Shown here piece by piece: positions 21,939 to 32,675 of a stretch of DNA of 64,000 bases. The DNA comes from Brachionus manjavacas. Its lineage: Eukaryota > Rotifera > Eurotatoria > Ploima > Brachionidae. The notes beneath the pieces are model-generated. The model was given only the letters and a program-made list of their open reading frames with translations, ran no database searches and was not told the DNA's origin. The stretch is taken from positions 372,001 to 436,000 of the forward strand of contig JAHQIY010000029.1 in assembly GCA_019054805.1 (NCBI GenBank), in the 5' to 3' direction. How positions within the stretch are numbered: the stretch's first letter is position 1; each line of letters starts with the position of its first letter. The translations under genes were made by a program, and so were the position numbers.

Positions 21939-22954
21939 ATGGAGAAGCATCCTTTTTTTATGACAAAACTTGCGGAAGATGATCAGGAGCTACCTCCAGC
22001 TGTAGAAGGTAAATAAATTCTTATTTAGAATCAAATACTTAAAAACATCTGCTAGCTATTCGACAGCTGAAATGGGACCCAGAAGACACACCAAAGGGTG
22101 AGCCAAAATTTTCCATCAATTTTTGTTAATTATTCAAAAAAGAAAAGGCCATAAAGCTCAAGGATGAGGGAAATCTTTATTTCAAAGCCAAAAAATACTC
22201 CCAAGCTGTCGTGTCCTACACAATGGCTCTAAAAGAGCAATTTGATCACGATGACGACTTAAAGTCCACTCTTCATCAGAACCGAGCAGCAGCGCATTAT
22301 CATTTAAAAAACTATCGTTCCTCATTGAGCGATTGTGTTTTTGCGCGAAAATTCAATCCAAAAAACATGAAGCCGATTTACAGAGGCGCCGAGTGCTCTT
22401 ATGAGTTGAAGAAGTTCGATGACTGTGTCAAATGGTGTGATATGGGTCTAGTGATAGATTCAGAAGATGCCAGGCTCAGAAACCTGAGGTCGAAGGCTGA
22501 GAGCGAAAAGAAATCACACGAAAAAGAAAAGCGCAAAAAAGAAATGATTGAGCGCAAAAGAAACCAGACATTTGGAAAAATTTGGAACTTGATAAAAGCC
22601 AAAGGCATTGAGGTTCAGGAAAGTGAAAAAGCGTTTTTTTCACTGCTAGAAAATCCGGCCAACTCTCAGCAAAAAAGTGTCTCTATTAGCAGCCAAAATG
22701 ACTGTGAGCTCAATTGGCCGGTTATTTTCCATTATCCTGAGGTAGGCCAGACAGATTTTATTGAAGAATTCAGCGAAAACTCAATTTTTAGCGACCATTT
22801 GAATGCTATGTTCAGTCAATCTCTTGATTGGGATGGCCAAAAATTGTATAATCCTAGTTCGATTCAGATCTACTATGATAATAGAAAAAAAGGAAAGCTC
22901 ATGAAAATTGATCATCATATGACTTTAATGGATGCTCTAAGAAAAGAGGGGTAA
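21939..22954 (+). CDS. TTC4: TTC4/Cns1-like TPR co-chaperone, three exons, apparent frameshift near the C terminus
   Basis: Exons are 21939-22008, 22056-22097 and 22143-22954; the introns (47 and 45 bp) have GT-AG ends and keep phase. The ATG at 21939 has an in-frame TAA just upstream and opens with MEKHPFFMTK, like TTC4. TPR repeats follow: AIKLKDEGNLYFKAKKYSQA, then HQNRAAAHYHLKNYRSSLSD, then AIYRGAECSYELKKFDDCVK-like sequence. Next come a charged helix and the C-terminal wheel domain (NWPVIFHYPEVGQTDFIEEF, FSDHLNAMFSQSLDWD). TTC4/Cns1 proteins bind Hsp90/Hsp70 through the TPRs. The frame stops at a TAA after GGGG (22952-22954). Dropping one G of that run opens about 50 more family-like codons (KDFQEAFCYPLLI, VVQMGTPSFVLLIKNSKF) to a TGA at 23100-23102. 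That suggests a recent frameshift or a base-call error. Confidence 0.85.
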
Positions 22955-23188
22955 GGATTTTCAAGAAGCATTTTGCTATCCACTGTTAATCATTTCATTT
23001 TCTACAATGGTTGTTCAAATGGGAACTCCAAGTTTTGTTCTTTTAATTAAAAACTCCAAATTCGAAAAGATTTATATTCAAAAATTTGAACAAATAAATT
23101 GATCAAACAAAAATTTTTTTCTTTATTTTCTTTTTTTTATCTGTGAGAAAATATAGTTTTTCCAAAATAAAAAGACTTTGCAAAAATT

Positions 23189-23580
23189 ATGAAAAATTCA
23201 AAGACAAGCAATAATCAGCAACAGTTAAGGTTCACAGAGCCAATTAAAGATATGCTGAATTATAGATTTCAAATTTTAAAACGAAAATCAGAGCCAATGA
23301 ATAAAAAATTTAAAACATTAAAAGATGATCTAGGGAACAGTCATGTCCCTTTTACAAGTATTTTTTTTTATTTGAATAAATTTATTTTTATGAATTTAAT
23401 TTCAAAGACAATGGAACGATTGAACTTTGTCAACAAATTATTTTGGAAAACAAAAGAATTTTCGAACAAAATCTCCGAATAATCGAACAAAATCAAAAAA
23501 TTCTAGACCAAAACAAGAAGGCTTTGGATTTTATTGATCAGATTATTATTAAAAGCAATCCAAATGAAAAAATTAATTAA
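23189..23580 (+). CDS. Small coiled-coil protein, two exons (113 aa)
   Basis: Exon 1 is 23189-23357 and exon 2 is 23408-23580. The 50-bp intron has GT-AG ends, and the spliced phase is correct, giving 113 residues. Reading through the intron instead gives an implausible Phe/Leu-rich tail. The N-terminal half is basic (KDMLNYRFQILKRKSEPMNK). The C-terminal half has about four heptads of the form I-x-E/D-Q-N-x-x (IFEQNLR, IIEQNQK, ILDQNKK, ALDFIDQ), which predicts a parallel coiled coil. It starts 87 bp after the extended TTC4-like frame, on the same strand. I do not recognise a family. It could be a lineage-specific host gene. Confidence 0.6.
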
Positions 23581-25117
23581 TTTGCTCAATTTTTTTCTAA
23601 TTTTTATTTAAATTTTTTCTAATTAATTTTGTGTATATCTCATTGAATAAATATAAAATTTTACTTAATTGACATTAATTTAGTTTTTGATTAAATTTTT
23701 GAATGCTCAATTTCAATTTTAAAAATTTAACTAAACTACAGTGCCGGCATTAGGCTTCGGCTGTTACTTACCTGTATATTAAAAATTATTAATTTACTGT
23801 ACGAAAAAATGTCAAATATGTTTTTTTCATTTTTATATTATTCAGTTTTCTGCTTAAAAATTTATTTGTAACTAATGATGTTTATTTTTATTAGTTTTCG
23901 ATCAAAAATTTATAATTATATACAATTCATTTAATTTATGTTTAAAAAAAAATAACAATTTATCTATTTTTTTGTTATCAAAGCTTTTTTGGTTTATTTA
24001 TGTCAACATATACAAATTCATCTTCTTTAACTGGTTCTTTATATTAATTGAGCCTTACCCTGGTATGATATTTTATATTCTTTTACACAGTTACTAAATA
24101 CGAGAATCAAACTTTTTATAACAGAATATTTAATTATATCACTAAACTAAGCATTTATTTCATGTAATAAAAAACTCATCAAAAAATAATTATTTTAAAC
24201 ATATTTTAAACATTTTAAATTGAGTATTGCTATTTATATAAATTTTCTCACATCAGAAAAATTTTTTTCTATACAATAAAATAAATATTTTGACAGTCAA
24301 ATTTAAATTATTAAAATTTAAATTTAAATTTTCAAATAGTTGGATTATGCAAATTAGAGACTTAATTTTTGATTTTTTTTTAAGCTTTGAAAAACAAATA
24401 ATAATACAATAATTAACTTTGAAGAGGTTTTTTGTTATAACACTTTAAAAAAAAATTGATGAACAGCATAAATTTTATCTAAAAAAAAATGATCGAGATC
24501 AAATCAAGTCAATTTTTGTGATAAAAATATCAAATTTTGTTATTAAAAAATTAATATTATTATTTAATTAGATAAAAATCACATTAATTTTTTATTTGTA
24601 CAGTTGTATAAAATCCGTAGTCAATAATTTGTTCCTTAAAAATAATTTAAAAAATTTTATTATTTTATAAAATTCTATTAATTTTATTATATTATAAAAT
24701 TCTATTAATCTAAGGGATCTGGTTCAAAATTTTTTGTTTTATTAAGTAAATTATTAAATTAAAAAAGTTTTAATCAAGAGTTGTGCATAATCTTTTAGAC
24801 TTTGGTCCAGATATACCATTTACTTGTTGAGTTAATTTTCTAAACTTAATAAGAATGAACTTGGTAATTTATGAAAATGTTTTAAAAATATATAGAATAA
24901 ATTTTCGAATTTTTTTTTTTATTTTTACACAAAAATATTTTTATTTAAAAAATAAGATAAGTTTAAATTAGATTTTACAGATTTAAATTTTTTTTTTCAA
25001 AAATTATTAGTAATTGAATAAAAAATAGATATTTTTTTTATCGCGAAATCATTTTTGATACCACAATTTTTAAGTTACATACCACAATTTTATTAAAAAA
25101 AACACATATTTTAATGT
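23581..25117. other. Very AT-rich intergenic region, no gene seen
   Basis: Poly-A/T runs and AT-rich words dominate. ATACCACAATTTT occurs at 25058 and again at 25079, just before the LINE-A fragment that follows. Confidence 0.6.
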
Positions 25118-25795
25118 AATGGTGGATGAGATAAAAGATAACTCAACACTAAATATTATTAAATATCTATCGAATAAAAAATGGGGCCTTTAACCCAAAA
25201 CATTAGGGAATCTATACAAATCCTTAATAGGATCAATTCTCGATTATTGTTTTCCTTGTTTAAATTCACTCACAGAAACCAAAATTAAAAAACTACAAGC
25301 AATTCAGAATTCAGCAGTAAAATCTATCCTTAAATTAAAATATGATATTCCCTCCAACATCGTGCATCATGAAGCTTTTAATAAACTTAAATTACTAACA
25401 GTCTCGAATCGGCTTTTTGAGTTGAGTGAGAGATATGTTAGGGCAGAACTATTCCATTGATTGTCAGACTTGTGGAGGAATACAAAGAAGGTTTCGAAGC
25501 AAGATATATTGAATACCCAACTCCATTGTGTAATTGCTACCTTACTATTTCTTCCTTTTTCCCTGAAAAATCAGACATTCAAAAATATGTATGCTGTTAT
25601 TCTCTATTTCAATATATCTAATTTTAATTTTCTTCTATTTTAACTTATTTTATTTTTTGTTTTTTTTATCTGTATTTTTTTTCTTATTTTAAACTTTATT
25701 TTATTTTAGTTTTTTTTTTAGTTTTTTTAATCTGGAGGAGCCTTAGCTCGACACAGATATACAAATAGATAATAAATAAATAAATAAAATAATTT
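25118..25795 (+). mobile_element. LINE-A fragment with 3' end
   Basis: It starts near VDEIKDNSTLNIIKYLSNKK and covers the C-terminal domain (SILDYCFPCLNSLTETKIKK, SNRLFELSERYVR). It ends with GGAGGAGCCTTAGCTCGACA and a tail of AAATAA repeats. Frameshifts occur near 25190 and 25445. It is flanked by a 14-bp inverted repeat (ATACCACAATTTTT at 25058, reverse complement at 25797-25811), which suggests insertion into a small palindromic element. Confidence 0.85.
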
Positions 25796-26104
25796 TAAAA
25801 AATTGTGGTATTCAATTAAAAAATTGTGTGAACGATTTTAATGGGCCTTTTTTTATAAAATAATTTTTAATTTATAAAAAACTAATTAAAAAAAAAATTT
25901 TCTTTCTAATATATAACGATCGACGCGTTACGACCAAAAGTGGCCTTCTTCAGGATCTTATTTTTCGTTTATTAAGTTTTAATTTATTTATTTTGATTGA
26001 TAAATCACTTTGATTTTCATTTCCATTTTTGGAATTATTTTGAATACCGATTATAGAATTTTTGATTTCAGACTTAGAAATATTGTCTAATTTGAAATCT
26101 TTTG
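25796..26104. other. Spacer before the MULE remnant
   Basis: AT-rich. A short GC-richer patch (CGATCGACGCGTTACGACCA, about 25918) is present. No gene. Confidence 0.4.
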
Positions 26105-27089
26105 AGATCATAAAATTAAAAAATTTAAAAAAAAGCTCATAAAATATAATTAAAAAAAATGAATATGAAATAAAAATCAATACTTTATCAAGACTTAGAA
26201 AAGACAAAGCTGGACATGGAAAGAATCCCAAATGTTAATCATCTATTTGTATTCCAGATAATCTTAAAATGACATATCGAAATAAATTGTTTTTTTATCA
26301 CGACTTTGGTCCTTCGGATAAAAAACCAATACTCATATTCAGAACAGAAGACAAGCATCGCGATTGGTTCTGTGATGGTACTTTTGACATCAGCCCCGCA
26401 CTTTTTACACAATTATACACGATTCATGTAATCGTAAACAACAAGGATCTTCCCTTAGTTTATGCAATGTAACCGAATAAGGAGCAGACTACATATTCAA
26501 AATTTTTCCGTAAAATCAAATCATTAATAAATAAAGATCCCAAATCTGTCAATGTAGACTTTGAGAAGGCTGTTTTTAATGCTCTTAGTTCAGTGTTTCC
26601 TGGTGTTCATATTTATGGATGTTATTTTCATTTGACCCAGAATTTTTGGCGTAAGATGATAAAGATTCCCGGCTTTTTAGAGAATTATTATAAGAAAGAA
26701 AGCAAATTTAAGGACGCTTTTTTTTATGTGCAAATCTTTATGTTATGTTCCTCAACAAGATGTTCGTTATGTCTATAAAAAACTTAAAGTCGTTTTAGAC
26801 AAATCGTTTTTACCGTTTCTAGACTACGTAGGTAAATACTACATTGGGAATAGACTCAAGCCGGCACGGTTTCCTATTCCAACATGGAATTTATATAAAC
26901 AATACGGTTGAATGCTGGCACAATGTCTTTACTACTACTGAAAAAAAGCACTTAACAATCTTTGCGTTGGTTGAAAAGATTAGACTAGAACAGTCACATA
27001 CTGAAAATAATATTGTTCAAATCCGTAGCGGCTTGGTTTTTGAGAGAAATGTTGATCAAATTAGATTAGATAAACGAATTTTTAATTAA
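26105..27089 (+). pseudogene. MULE-type transposase, degraded
   Basis: The reading resembles metazoan MULE transposases. LSRLRKDKAG lies near 26180. The core follows (26269 on): WFCDGTFDISPALFTQLYTI with the first catalytic Asp, then DLPLVYAM. A TAA at 26470-26472 interrupts the frame before PNKEQTTYSKFF. The block VNVDFEKAVFNALSSVFPGV follows, with the second Asp, and then YGCYFHLTQNFWRKM. A frameshift near 26730 leads to VPQQDVRYVYKKLKVVLDKS, and another near 26890 to ECWHNVFTTTEKK and a stop at 27089. No FLYWCH zinc finger was found upstream. MULE transposases cut and paste DNA with long terminal repeats; this copy cannot be active. Confidence 0.8.
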
Positions 27090-27252
27090 GTGTCCAATTG
27101 TGATAGAAACGATTGTGTATTTAAAAAACCTAAGTCTGTGTACAGTCAATTAGTATTTTAACTTTATTTTTTTTTTCTTTGAATTATTTATTAATTCGAA
27201 ACAAAGACACGACATTAAATAAATTTTTTATTTTAATTGCTTAATTTTTTGA

Positions 27253-27380
27253 TGCTATGAAAAAAAATGCTACCAAATTATCTGCTACGAATCATAATTG
27301 ATTAGCTACGAAAAAAATTTCACTTGCTATGAAAAAAAAAATGCTATGAAATGTTACATGCTACGAAACATCCGGCCCCC
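27253..27380. repeat. GCTAYGAAA motif array ending in CATCCGGCCCCC
   Basis: GCTATGAAA or GCTACGAAA occurs at 27253, 27305, 27326, 27343 and 27360, with near copies at 27270 and 27283. The array stops at the GC-rich string CATCCGGCCCCC. It lies about 165 bp after the MULE transposase remnant, so it may be its subterminal repeat array and terminus. No matching left end was found. Confidence 0.5.
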
Positions 27381-27840
27381 TTTTTTTTGAATATCGAATT
27401 ATATTTGCTTGTTAAAATTAATACATAAAACATTTTGAGAGTATTTATTTTAATTTTAAAAAAGATTCTAGTGATAGTGATTAATGACTTAATATCAAAC
27501 TTATTTTTTTGTCTTTCAACTAAACAAAAAAATTCCTAATTCAATAACATAAGAATACCAAATGATTATTAGCTTCTAATTTATTTTTTTGATAATAATA
27601 AATTTTAGCAAAAATTTAAATTTTGTTTTTTATTAAAAATAATTTCAAAGAAAAAAAAGCTATAAAAATAATTATGCTAACTTTAAATTTGGAATTTATT
27701 CCAATAATTAAAAAAATTTTGTTAAAAATTTTATGAACTTCTCAACATTTGTATAATCACACTCAAGAAAAAAAAATATAAAAAAGAAAATTTACAAAAA
27801 ATTTAAAAAATTTTTGATAACTAATTGTAAAACATATATC
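27381..27840. other. AT-rich spacer, no gene seen
   Basis: Nothing coding is visible. Confidence 0.5.
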
Positions 27841-28955
27841 AAAATGTCCTTAAATTTTGACAGCATTGACCTTGAAAACTCGACCGCAAGTACATTATTT
27901 GACTTTGGATGGAAATTTCAGCAAGAGCTGGCCAATACACCGGACCGGACCAATCTTCAGCAAATTTTGACCAAAAGCGCAACAAAGTCATCGAAATTCT
28001 TCAAAAATGTGAATACATGTTAGGTGAACTGGGATAAGTGTCTAGATGAAGTGTCATCTAACGAGCTTCGCTATTTCATTAATGACGCACTCTGGGCTGG
28101 CTTGGGCTGGCTTTTTCAAAAAACACCATCATCTAGGCCTTCTGAACGCTTACCTGAATAATACCTGCCCTCGAAAAATCAAAAAAATACTATATCAACT
28201 ATTTAACTTTGACTTTTAATTATGGCATACATCGAATTGATATAAAACAATTTGGCCATTTTGGACAGAATACAGATCTACATGTATTCTCAGAAACCCA
28301 TTATGGACGACAAGCTGCCTTTGAGCAAAATTTGATCAAGCAAGCTTATGACCGGAGTGAAAAAATAAAGCGCTACCGGGTAACGTAACGTAACAAAAAG
28401 AACTAGAGGAAAATTTAAAAAATTGTCAACTAGTTTTGGCAAAGCCTTATGTTGACGAGGAGCAAAAGAGTGAAATATACAACATTTACATCAAGTATTG
28501 GTTGAATCAAGCAGTTGATGATTTGAAATTGATGAATGATGAAATTGGTATTTTGTCATCAGTGAGTAAAGAGCCCCACGAAAAGGTTCGCGAGTGCCAG
28601 TGGGTGCTACTGGAGGTCTACCAAAGACTGGCAAGCCATATATAATTACCAGAGATGCTATTCAGGCACAAGTGTTTGGCTTAGGCTATCCCTCAGTGCC
28701 TGTGTATTCAATAGAAGAGTTTTATGACCAATTAGCCGATAAGGGTTTCATGCCGCACTGTGGTCAATCGGCTGATCAGCCTGTTCAAATTGGAAAAGGT
28801 GTTACAGAGAATCAGAAATAATAAGAAAAAGCTCAAAAAGATTTTCTAGAAGACAGGGAGGATGACGAAGAGATAAAAAAACAAAGAGAATGGGACGATT
28901 GTTAAAGACGATAATAAACGCGGATCTGGAAATAGATATAATAGAAGTTAAATTT
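27841..28955 (+). pseudogene. IGBP1: IGBP1/TAP42 (alpha4)-like pseudogene
   Basis: Segments in different frames line up with the whole of the PP2A-binding protein IGBP1/TAP42. They are an N-terminal helix (LFDFGWKFQQELANTPD), then KVIEILQKCEYMLGEL in the next frame, NELRYFINDALWAG, and NLIKQAYDRSEKIKRYR. Next come KELEENLKNCQLVLAKPYVD and IKYWLNQAVDDLKLMNDEI. The signature C-terminal block is GKPYIITRDAIQAQVFGLGY followed by PSVPVYSIEEFYDQ. The acidic REDDEEIKKQREWDD and a basic GSGNRYNRS tail close it. At least four frameshifts and several stops, including a double TAA near 28819, make it a pseudogene. No introns are needed to join the pieces, so a retrocopy is possible. A TGACAAA array begins about 100 bp after it. 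Confidence 0.75.
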
Positions 28956-29058
28956 TTTCTGTAATATGTTTATTTATTTTAGTAAATTAGAAACGATTAA
29001 ATAAAATTTTTATTTATTTTTAATTAGCTTTTAAATTAAACAATAAAATTTTTTAGAA

Positions 29059-29152
29059 TGACAAATTTTACTTTTTGAAATGACAAAAAAAAACTAATTG
29101 ACTGACAATTTTGTTTGCTTAACTGATTATTTAAAAATTTTGGACTGACAAA
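29059..29152. repeat. TGACAAA motif array (short)
   Basis: TGACAAA is at 29059, 29081 and 29146, with TGACAAT at 29103. The stretch CTGACAAT...GGACTGACAAAAT aligns with the array at 42430-42592, so both derive from the same element end. Confidence 0.5.
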
Positions 29153-29159
29153 ATAAACG

Positions 29160-30507
29160 GTGATAGAAATTTCCAATAAGAATTGAACAAAATTTCTTAA
29201 TTTTTAGATATATGATATTTTAAAATTTAACTCAATTAAAAAATATTAGAAAAAATACTGAAACATAGTGCAACAAACTTTGTTGCATCTTTTTTATTAC
29301 CTAAAATAAAATTTTTATTTTCTAATTTTTTTTGTTAAATCAAATATCTATTTAAATCTAATTAATTCTTTATTTTTGTCATTTTTAATTTAATTTTATT
29401 TTATTTATTCAAAAAATTACGCCAGGCTTGGCAATATTATACATTAAAAAATATAACAAATAAAAAAATTGGTGTAATTCGCAAAAGTAAAGTTTTTTTT
29501 CTTTAAATGTAAAAAGATGCAACAAAAAATGTTGCTCAATGTTTCAATATTTTTTCTAATATTTTTACTTAACTTAAATTTTGATTTATTAAAAAATGAA
29601 GAATTTTTGATCTTTTAGAAAACATATTAAAATAATAATTTGTATTAAATTAATAATTTTGAAATATTATCTTTCAATCTTACACATCAAACAAATTTTT
29701 AAAAGAAAAATAAATCTATCTATCTAATATTTACCAAAAATCGTCAAAAAGTGGATTAGGCGATTTATTTTATTGTATTAGAGTATTTTTAGACATCCTT
29801 GATTAATTGTATTTACCAAATTTTACGTTAAATATCCTAACTTTAATTACAAAACAAATTTTAAAAATCTAAATTTATGGGGAAAAAAATTTAAAAGTTC
29901 AATTCTTTATTTTTTCTAAAAGTTTTTTTTTGTCAAGTAAAAATATAGACTTGAACTTTTAAAATTTTTTTCACATTAGTTTAAATTTTCAATATTTGTT
30001 CTACATATTAATTTGAATAAAAAAAATTCTAATGATAAGAATTGAGTCTATTGAGGATTTTTTTATGACCTTGTTTCTAAAATATAATTTTTTCTTTTTT
30101 TATTCGAGTTAAAATTTTACTAATTTTAGTGACAGCTGAGTCTTACAGACAATTTCCAGGGGAAAGAAAAAAATTTTTAAAATATTTTTTTTAATTAAAA
30201 AATTTTGTGCCATATTTTTGCTATTTTAAATTGTTATAAAAAGAAATAAAAAATCAACTTCTAATTAAATAAAATGAGGCAAAATTTTTATTAAAATCGA
30301 ATGACTAGAAAAAATTTCTCCAAAAATGAGTTCGAGAACTAAAAAAAAAATCAAAAAAAAAACAGGCAAAACTACCAAAAATTGGACCATTAACGCCACG
30401 AGGACGTCTCATTGCCAAAATTAACCTCAATACAAATTCGATTCTGATGAAAAAAAAAAATTAAAATTGAAAAACCCGATTCTTGGACAGAAAAAAATAA
30501 AATAAAA
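29160..30507. other. AT-rich region, no gene seen
   Basis: The words ATGCAACAAA and TTTGTTGCATC near 29270-29290 and 29515-29535 form an inverted pair around about 230 bp, perhaps a decayed foldback. A slightly GC-richer patch at 30365-30445 could be a coding relic, but I cannot assign it. Confidence 0.4.
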
Positions 30508-30688
30508 TTAATCAAAATTAAATTTTGAATTAGTTTCATTCGTGGCTAAATTGCACAAGTCGTTCAATTGTTCTTGAGGCATGTCAATTTTGAGCAGTTG
30601 AGCATTGTCAATATTCTGCAATGAGAGCTTCATCACAACCAGAACTTCATATCGGATCTCTGGCGAAGTGGTCGTCACCGCGAGCTTG
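30508..30688 (-). CDS. Possible terminal exon of a COMM-domain-like protein
   Basis: On the minus strand a balanced-composition open stretch of about 60 codons ends at TAA (30508-30510). It reads KLAVTTTSPEIRYEVLVVMK, LSLQNIDNAQLLKIDM and PQEQLNDLCNLA. Upstream (30689-30715) is a pyrimidine-rich stretch ending in AG that could be a splice acceptor. A beta-strand, long hydrophobic strand, then a helix with Q-x-x-x-L near the C terminus resembles the last half of a COMM domain (COMMD6/7 type), but the match is from memory of the pattern only. No other exons were found, so it may be an isolated gene fragment. Confidence 0.35.
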
Positions 30689-31377
30689 CTCTCGACGACA
30701 AATGAGCAGAAGTATTAAAATAGAGACATAATAAAAACCTAATGTATGATACATAATTTTATTTCTAAAAATCAAAGAAATGCAAAGTGATATTTGGATT
30801 CGTTTTTGTTTAAAATAAATAGAGGAAAATTATTGATTTAAAAAACTAAAGGAAAAATTAAAAAAAAAGAATAAGTTATTAATTGTAAGGACAGAAATTT
30901 TAATCATTTGATTTAAATTTAAGTTCAGTCTTTGTAAAACTTTTTTTGTAAATTTTGACTTTTTTGTGTTTGAATTACTTTAGTGATAATTGTCGTTCGT
31001 TTGATGTATTAATAAAAAATAAAAAACACAACGCATTTATTTAATGTCAAAATTTATAATAAAAAAACAAAGTTTTTCAACGATTGAATTAGAATTTAAA
31101 TCTACCCAGTAAATTTAAAAACCGAAAAAAAAATGAAAAATATTCGAAAAAAGCCACCAAAAAAAACTCCGAAAATGGACATATTTTCTGTTAATTTTTC
31201 GAAAAATTCAAACGAAATTTATTTGTAAATTAAAATCGAATAATTAGTGAAAAATTCAAACGAAATTTTTACGAAAATTTAAATCGATTCAAATCGAAAA
31301 ATAAATAATCAGTTCATTGTTTATATTTGAATTAAAATCCCATTTTTTTAACAATGCCTTCCTTAGAATACTAAATT
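30689..31377. other. AT-rich spacer with CGAAA-type simple repeats
   Basis: About 31130-31300 carries repeated AAATTCAAACGAAATTT words. No gene is seen. Confidence 0.5.
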
Positions 31378-32642
31378 TATTTATTTATTTATTTATTTCA
31401 ATTAACGCCAAATCACGATGAAAAATTGTTATGAATTAGTAAAAGTAAAAGTCCCATGGACAAAAAAGAAAATATGTAAGACAAAAAAAAGATTATGAAA
31501 TGATATGAAAAAAATCATCTTTCATATCATTTCATAATATTTATTTTAAAATTACAAGTCGAGTTAACTTCAGTTTCTTCCAATATTAACCGTAAGTCTA
31601 TTATTAAAATTTATCATTTATTTGATTTAAGCCAGATAGGCAGAATTACATAAGATAAAAAAGTAAAAATCTATAAAATAATTAAAAATTAAGAGTTATT
31701 TACATTTGATTCTTATTATTTTATCTATAAAATTAAGAATACATAAAAATGATTAGTTCAAATATTCACTTTGTTACTTTTGATTAAATATGAGTAAGAA
31801 AATTAAGAAATTTATGCTGAGAAATTGATTATTTTACGCTTAGGAACTCATTTAGCTCGTCGCTTGCTTCTTGACCTATATTTAATAAATGTACAGTGTT
31901 TTTAACCTCTTCAGTTCCAATAAGTAATTTAAATTTCCCATCTATCTCTTTAGTTGCTTTCTGACTCGATGTGTATATTTGTTCGATATCATTACTCTTG
32001 TGCTTATTTACCATCTCAGCGACTATTGATTTCTTGTTAATACCTCTGCTTTTATTTTTCGATTGCTCGATTACTTGTTCGATTATTTTCCGCCTGTACT
32101 TGTTCTCGATCAGATTGCGGTAGTACCCATTTTTTAGGACGGCCAATCTCTCATTTACCTTATTTAAACCTAGCGCGGCTAAGAGCCAAGTACATCGCTT
32201 TCTTCTTCTCAACCCAACCAGACTCTTTTTAGTGTTTGATTCGACTTTTTGCATTGTGTTTGCTTCCGAGGTATTTAGTGGCAAACATTCGACACCTTAA
32301 TACAAAACAGGGCGACAATATGTTTTGTAAAGATGTACCTTTAGATCGGTTTTAGTGTTCTGGTTAAGGATACTTTTTTTAATGGCACCTAATGTCGCAA
32401 ATGTGCTCATTCTTCTATTATCTAAGTGTGACGAGTTCAAAAATTGATCATTTATTTGTACACCTAAATATTTCACCGTGTTTACTCGTTTAATTTGTTG
32501 CTTCTCAAATTCAACTTTGATTGCTTTGTTCTTGTCTTTTTTTTGCATTCCAAATGCCATAAGAACAGTCTTACTCGGGTTATATTTGATCTGCCATTTT
32601 TCGCCAAAATCCATCGTTGTATTCGCCAGTGTTTTCAAATCG
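31378..32642 (-). mobile_element. LINE-B-related 3' fragment inserted near the phosphatase exon
   Basis: Reading down from 32638: KWQIKYNPSKTVLMAFG, RVNTVKYLGVQINDQF, HLDNRRMSTFATLGAIKKSI and YKTYCRPVLY, then TAA at about 32294, then GVECLPLNTSEA and a 150-codon C-terminal region to 31829. The YNP-KTVL and KYLG blocks match LINE-B, so it is a relative. The 3' UTR holds a perfect 19-bp hairpin (31492-31538), TTTGTCCATGGGACTT at 31449-31464, and a tail of AAAT repeats at about 31378-31401. The body is 5'-truncated at about 32642, which lies just before the splice acceptor of the phosphatase exon, so the element probably sits in its intron on the opposite strand. Confidence 0.85.
31492..31538. 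repeat. Perfect 19-bp hairpin in the LINE 3' UTR
   Basis: ATTATGAAATGATATGAAA (31492-31510) and its exact reverse complement (31520-31538) are separated by 9 nt. It lies in the 3' untranslated part of the LINE fragment and could be a structure recognised by its reverse transcriptase. Confidence 0.75.
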
Positions 32643-32675
32643 TCTGAACTCCCAGCTTCTTCTTACTTCTTACAG

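Noticed and set aside
22399-22608. Minus-strand open frame within the TTC4-like gene
   Set aside because: Phe/Ser/Leu-rich shadow of the TPR gene; no independent support.
25950-26231. A 93-codon minus-strand frame near the MULE remnant
   Set aside because: Composition is Phe/Lys/Ile-driven, and its right part overlaps the sense LSRLRKDKAG segment of the MULE.
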